DNA from: Nitrospinae bacterium CG11_big_fil_rev_8_21_14_0_20_56_8
GTDB lineage: Bacteria > Nitrospinota > Nitrospinia > Nitrospinales > VA-1
Length of the DNA: 7,739 nt
Direction of reading: 5' to 3'
Assembly (NCBI GenBank): GCA_002796165.1
Contig: PCWF01000262.1
Location: 1-7,739 of the forward strand
Positions 5,454 through 7,739 of the stretch are shown piece by piece; within the stretch, counting starts at the first letter, position 1; each line of letters opens with the position of its first letter. The notes under the pieces were generated by a model. The model was not told where the DNA came from and did not search any database. It saw nothing but the letters and a program-made list of their open reading frames with translations. Position numbers and translations under genes: made by a program.

Positions 5454-7115
5454 TTGCGCAATACGATATCCCAATCGTGGCGGCCGATGGCGGTTCTGAC
5501 CCTGGTCTACGCCGGGACCCGCGGATGGAACCTGCTCGGGCTCCCCATTTTTAATGACGAGGCCATTTACCTCCGGTGGGCCGGCCTCATCCGCGATGAC
5601 TGGGCCAACCTTTTCATTCCGGCCATGGATGGGAAAACCCCCCTGTTCATGTGGTTGAGCGCGGCGGTTCTCCCGATGTTTCCCGATCCCCTGGTTGCGG
5701 GGCGCTTCGTCTCTCTGCTCGCGGGATCCCTGACCGTGCTCGGCATTTTTGCGTTGGGAAAAATTTTATACCGTCCGCAGGCCGGGTTGGGGGCCGCCCT
5801 GGTTTATCTTCTGTTGCCCTTTTCACTCATCCATGACCGGTTGGCGCTGGCCGATTCCCTGGCCACCTGCCTGGCGACGGGCCTTGCGCTGGGTTTGGTC
5901 CTTTATTTCCATCAGGAAAGGCGCGGTGCCTTCACCGTCCTTTTCCTCGGCCTGATGCTGGGCTTTGGATTTCTGGCCAAAACGCCGTTTCTCATTTTCT
6001 TTATTTTCCCGGTGTTCGGTTTTTTTCTCCTCTCCGGAACTCACAACCGCAAGGCGGCCGCGAAGCTGGGGATTTCGGCGCTTCTCGCCGCGCTGGTCAT
6101 CCTTCCCTATTTTCTTCATGAGCCGACTCAGAAAGTTCAGGGAACGGACCGGGTGTTCCATAATCTTCAGGTTATCGAAGCTCTGTGGTCGATCGTCACG
6201 TTGAAGGACCGCGCGTTCGCGGGTAACCTTCAACAATTCGGGGAAGATCTTACCGCTTATGTGACCTGGCCGGTCCTGATCTTTTTCGTGGCCGGTGTCG
6301 TCGGGGGTTTTTGGAAGAAGGAACGTAAAACGGTTTTTCTAACACTCTGGTTCGCCGTGCCCACCCTGATTATCCTCCTGCTGGCGCGGCAGACGTTTTC
6401 CCGCTATTACCTCTTCGCGATTCCCCCGGCGGCGCTCCTGGCGTTACGCGGTTGGGACTGGGTTTGGGAGCAAGGGGCCTTTCTCCGGGAATGGCGTTTT
6501 AAAAAAATCGCGATGGGAGGCGTGGCCGGTCTTTGCCTGTTGAATCTGCTCCGGCTGGACCTTGGGTTTATAGCCGATCCCCAAACCGCGCCGTGGGCGG
6601 AGAAAGACCGGTGGCAATACACCGCCAGCTCGTATTCCGGCTATGGAATCGAAGAGGCCGTGCAATTTTTCAAGGCGGAAAGCCGTAAAAAACCGGTGAC
6701 CCTGTTTTTCTCGCTGACCTGGGGAATCCCCAGCGATGCGCTTTACCTGTATTTGAAAAATGTTCCCGGCATCCGGTTCGTCGAGGCGTGGTGGGCCTCC
6801 TCCATGCCCCTGTTCCCAGATAATGTCGGCGCCACCCGGACCTTCCGGTCCAAGTATCAGGTCGACCGCGAGGAAGTGGTGTTCTGGGAGGAGCAGAAAG
6901 CGAGAACCCTGTTTTTCATCGCCCGGGATGAGAATTTTCCTCGCGCCACCCTGCTCACGATGAACCCCAACCTCAAGTTCATCCATTCCTTCAACCGGTT
7001 TGAGGACCGGTATGGTTTTAGCGTTTATGGCAAGGATCCCTCGGTGCAGATATTGCTCAACCCGGAACAGGCCGGGGATTCGGTCCTTTCGATTCCCAGG
7101 GAAGGGGGGCGGTAG
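5454..7115 (+). CDS. GT39/PMT-type (GT-C fold) membrane glycosyltransferase
   Basis: 553-residue integral membrane protein of the dolichyl-phosphate-mannose/ArnT-like (PMT_2) type, which moves a sugar from a polyprenyl-phosphate carrier to an acceptor on the outer face of the cytoplasmic membrane. About eleven hydrophobic segments span residues 11-368 (for example 11-30, 82-104, 134-151, 160-194, 203-219, 271-287, 294-310, 316-331, 351-368). The family's first-loop acidic pair is present as FNDEAIYLRW (Asp35, Glu36), followed by DGKTPLFMWLSA (59-70) and HDRLALADSLAT (127-138). After the last membrane segment comes a soluble domain of roughly 180 residues (370-553), presumably extracytoplasmic. 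Start TTG 5454 has AAAGGA five bases upstream. The sugar and acceptor (lipid A, glycolipid or protein) cannot be inferred, as no glycan gene cluster surrounds it. The 3' end overlaps the opposing TPR-like gene by 59 bases. Confidence 0.9.
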   Translation: MRNTISQSWRPMAVLTLVYAGTRGWNLLGLPIFNDEAIYLRWAGLIRDDWANLFIPAMDGKTPLFMWLSAAVLPMFPDPLVAGRFVSLLAGSLTVLGIFALGKILYRPQAGLGAALVYLLLPFSLIHDRLALADSLATCLATGLALGLVLYFHQERRGAFTVLFLGLMLGFGFLAKTPFLIFFIFPVFGFFLLSGTHNRKAAAKLGISALLAALVILPYFLHEPTQKVQGTDRVFHNLQVIEALWSIVTLKDRAFAGNLQQFGEDLTAYVTWPVLIFFVAGVVGGFWKKERKTVFLTLWFAVPTLIILLLARQTFSRYYLFAIPPAALLALRGWDWVWEQGAFLREWRFKKIAMGGVAGLCLLNLLRLDLGFIADPQTAPWAEKDRWQYTASSYSGYGIEEAVQFFKAESRKKPVTLFFSLTWGIPSDALYLYLKNVPGIRFVEAWWASSMPLFPDNVGATRTFRSKYQVDREEVVFWEEQKARTLFFIARDENFPRATLLTMNPNLKFIHSFNRFEDRYGFSVYGKDPSVQILLNPEQAGDSVLSIPREGGR

Positions 7116-7739
7116 TCAGGTGGTCTTCGAGGCGGTCGATTTCCGCTTTTAAGCCGTCCGGCCTCATCCCTTCGTTCCAGGCGCGCGTGAAATAATGTGC
7201 GGCGGCGCTGGGATTTTCGAGTTTCTCACGGTAAAGAACGGCCATCTGAAAATAAAGAATGGCGAGGTTTTCTTCCGGACCGCAAAGCAAGAGATGGTAC
7301 AGATGCATCAGGTAGTTTTCCGCGTCCGGGCGGGGGAGTTCCGCCAACGGCGGGGGCAGGTTCACATCGGCTTCGAAGGGAACCGGCCGGGCGAGCTGGC
7401 CGTGCAGAAATTTCCGTGTGGCCTCCAGGTTTTCGACCTGCCCGGGTGAGGCCAGATTCCGACCCTCGATTTCCCGGACCAGCCGCCCGATCTGCTCCGT
7501 CACCTTTCCCCGCGCCGGGTCCTCCAGCAATCGCTCCGCTTCCTGATAGTGGAACAGCGCCCAGAGCGGCCGGTTCAGGGAACGCAGGTTGATGTCCGCT
7601 AAAATCAGATGTGTGTCCGCCCGCGACCGGTCCAGGTCCAGCGCCTGGAGTCCTTCGATGAAAGCCTCCCGAATTTTATCGTTCCTGAAAAGAGTCTGGC
7701 TGTAACGCTGGTGTAACTCCGCCGACGCCTGGTTGAAAT
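7057..7739 (-). CDS. TPR-like helical repeat protein, N-terminus beyond window
   Basis: The minus-strand frame stays open from the right edge to TGA at 7057-7059: 226 visible residues plus a partial codon. The start lies outside the window. The sequence is alpha-helical in character with tetratricopeptide-like pairs: one in the edge-proximal part (DKIREAFIEGLQALDLD then ADTHLILADINLRSLNR, then ALFHYQEAERLL) and one nearer the C-terminus (NLAILYFQMAVLYREKLENP then SAAAHYFTRAWNEG). The tail (TTAPLPWESKGPNPRPVPG) is Pro-rich and probably disordered. TPR domains hold protein partners; no catalytic motif is visible and I do not recognise a named family. The frame uses GC-rich third positions like its neighbours, which supports real coding. 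It converges on, and overlaps, the glycosyltransferase 3' end by 59 bases. Confidence 0.75.
   Translation of the reverse strand, partial: FNQASAELHQRYSQTLFRNDKIREAFIEGLQALDLDRSRADTHLILADINLRSLNRPLWALFHYQEAERLLEDPARGKVTEQIGRLVREIEGRNLASPGQVENLEATRKFLHGQLARPVPFEADVNLPPPLAELPRPDAENYLMHLYHLLLCGPEENLAILYFQMAVLYREKLENPSAAAHYFTRAWNEGMRPDGLKAEIDRLEDHLTTAPLPWESKGPNPRPVPG

Overview
The window looks like a piece of a moderately GC-rich Gram-negative bacterial chromosome. The proteins shown are household or envelope types: an NADP-type glutamate dehydrogenase, a hybrid sensor kinase, an exported SUMF1-fold protein, an exported leucine-rich-repeat protein, a GT-C glycosyltransferase and a TPR-like protein. 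This gene style, together with a GTCATyCTGAG-type repeat between genes, would fit groups such as Nitrospinota or Desulfobacterota. That placement is an impression and not something the sequence proves. No rRNA, tRNA, CRISPR array, transposase or phage gene was seen.

Layout from left to right: (1) positions 1-1357, minus strand, gdhA, lacking only its last few codons at the left edge; (2) a divergent intergenic region to 1624; (3) positions 1625-3457, plus strand, a membrane-anchored hybrid histidine kinase with two C-terminal receiver domains; (4) after a 33-base convergent gap, a two-gene minus-strand unit, SUMF1-like gene (5113-4304) followed after 21 bases by a His-rich LRR gene (4282-3491), both with signal peptides; (5) a 340-base divergent intergenic region that contains a MITE-like palindromic repeat element (5197-5368); (6) positions 5454-7115, plus strand, a GT39/PMT-type glycosyltransferase starting at TTG behind a good ribosome binding site; (7) positions 7739-7057, minus strand, a TPR-like protein open at the right edge, whose 3' end overlaps the glycosyltransferase gene by 59 bases.

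The genes do not form one obvious pathway. The clearest functional unit is the SUMF1-like/LRR pair, whose products should both be outside the cytoplasm. The SUMF1-like protein lacks the cysteine pair needed for formylglycine synthesis, so it is probably a binding or structural relative rather than a sulfatase-maturing oxidase. I found no clearly undescribed system. The points most worth a second look are the repeat element, this exported pair, the altered active-site signature of the glutamate dehydrogenase, and the close or overlapping tail-to-tail gene ends.
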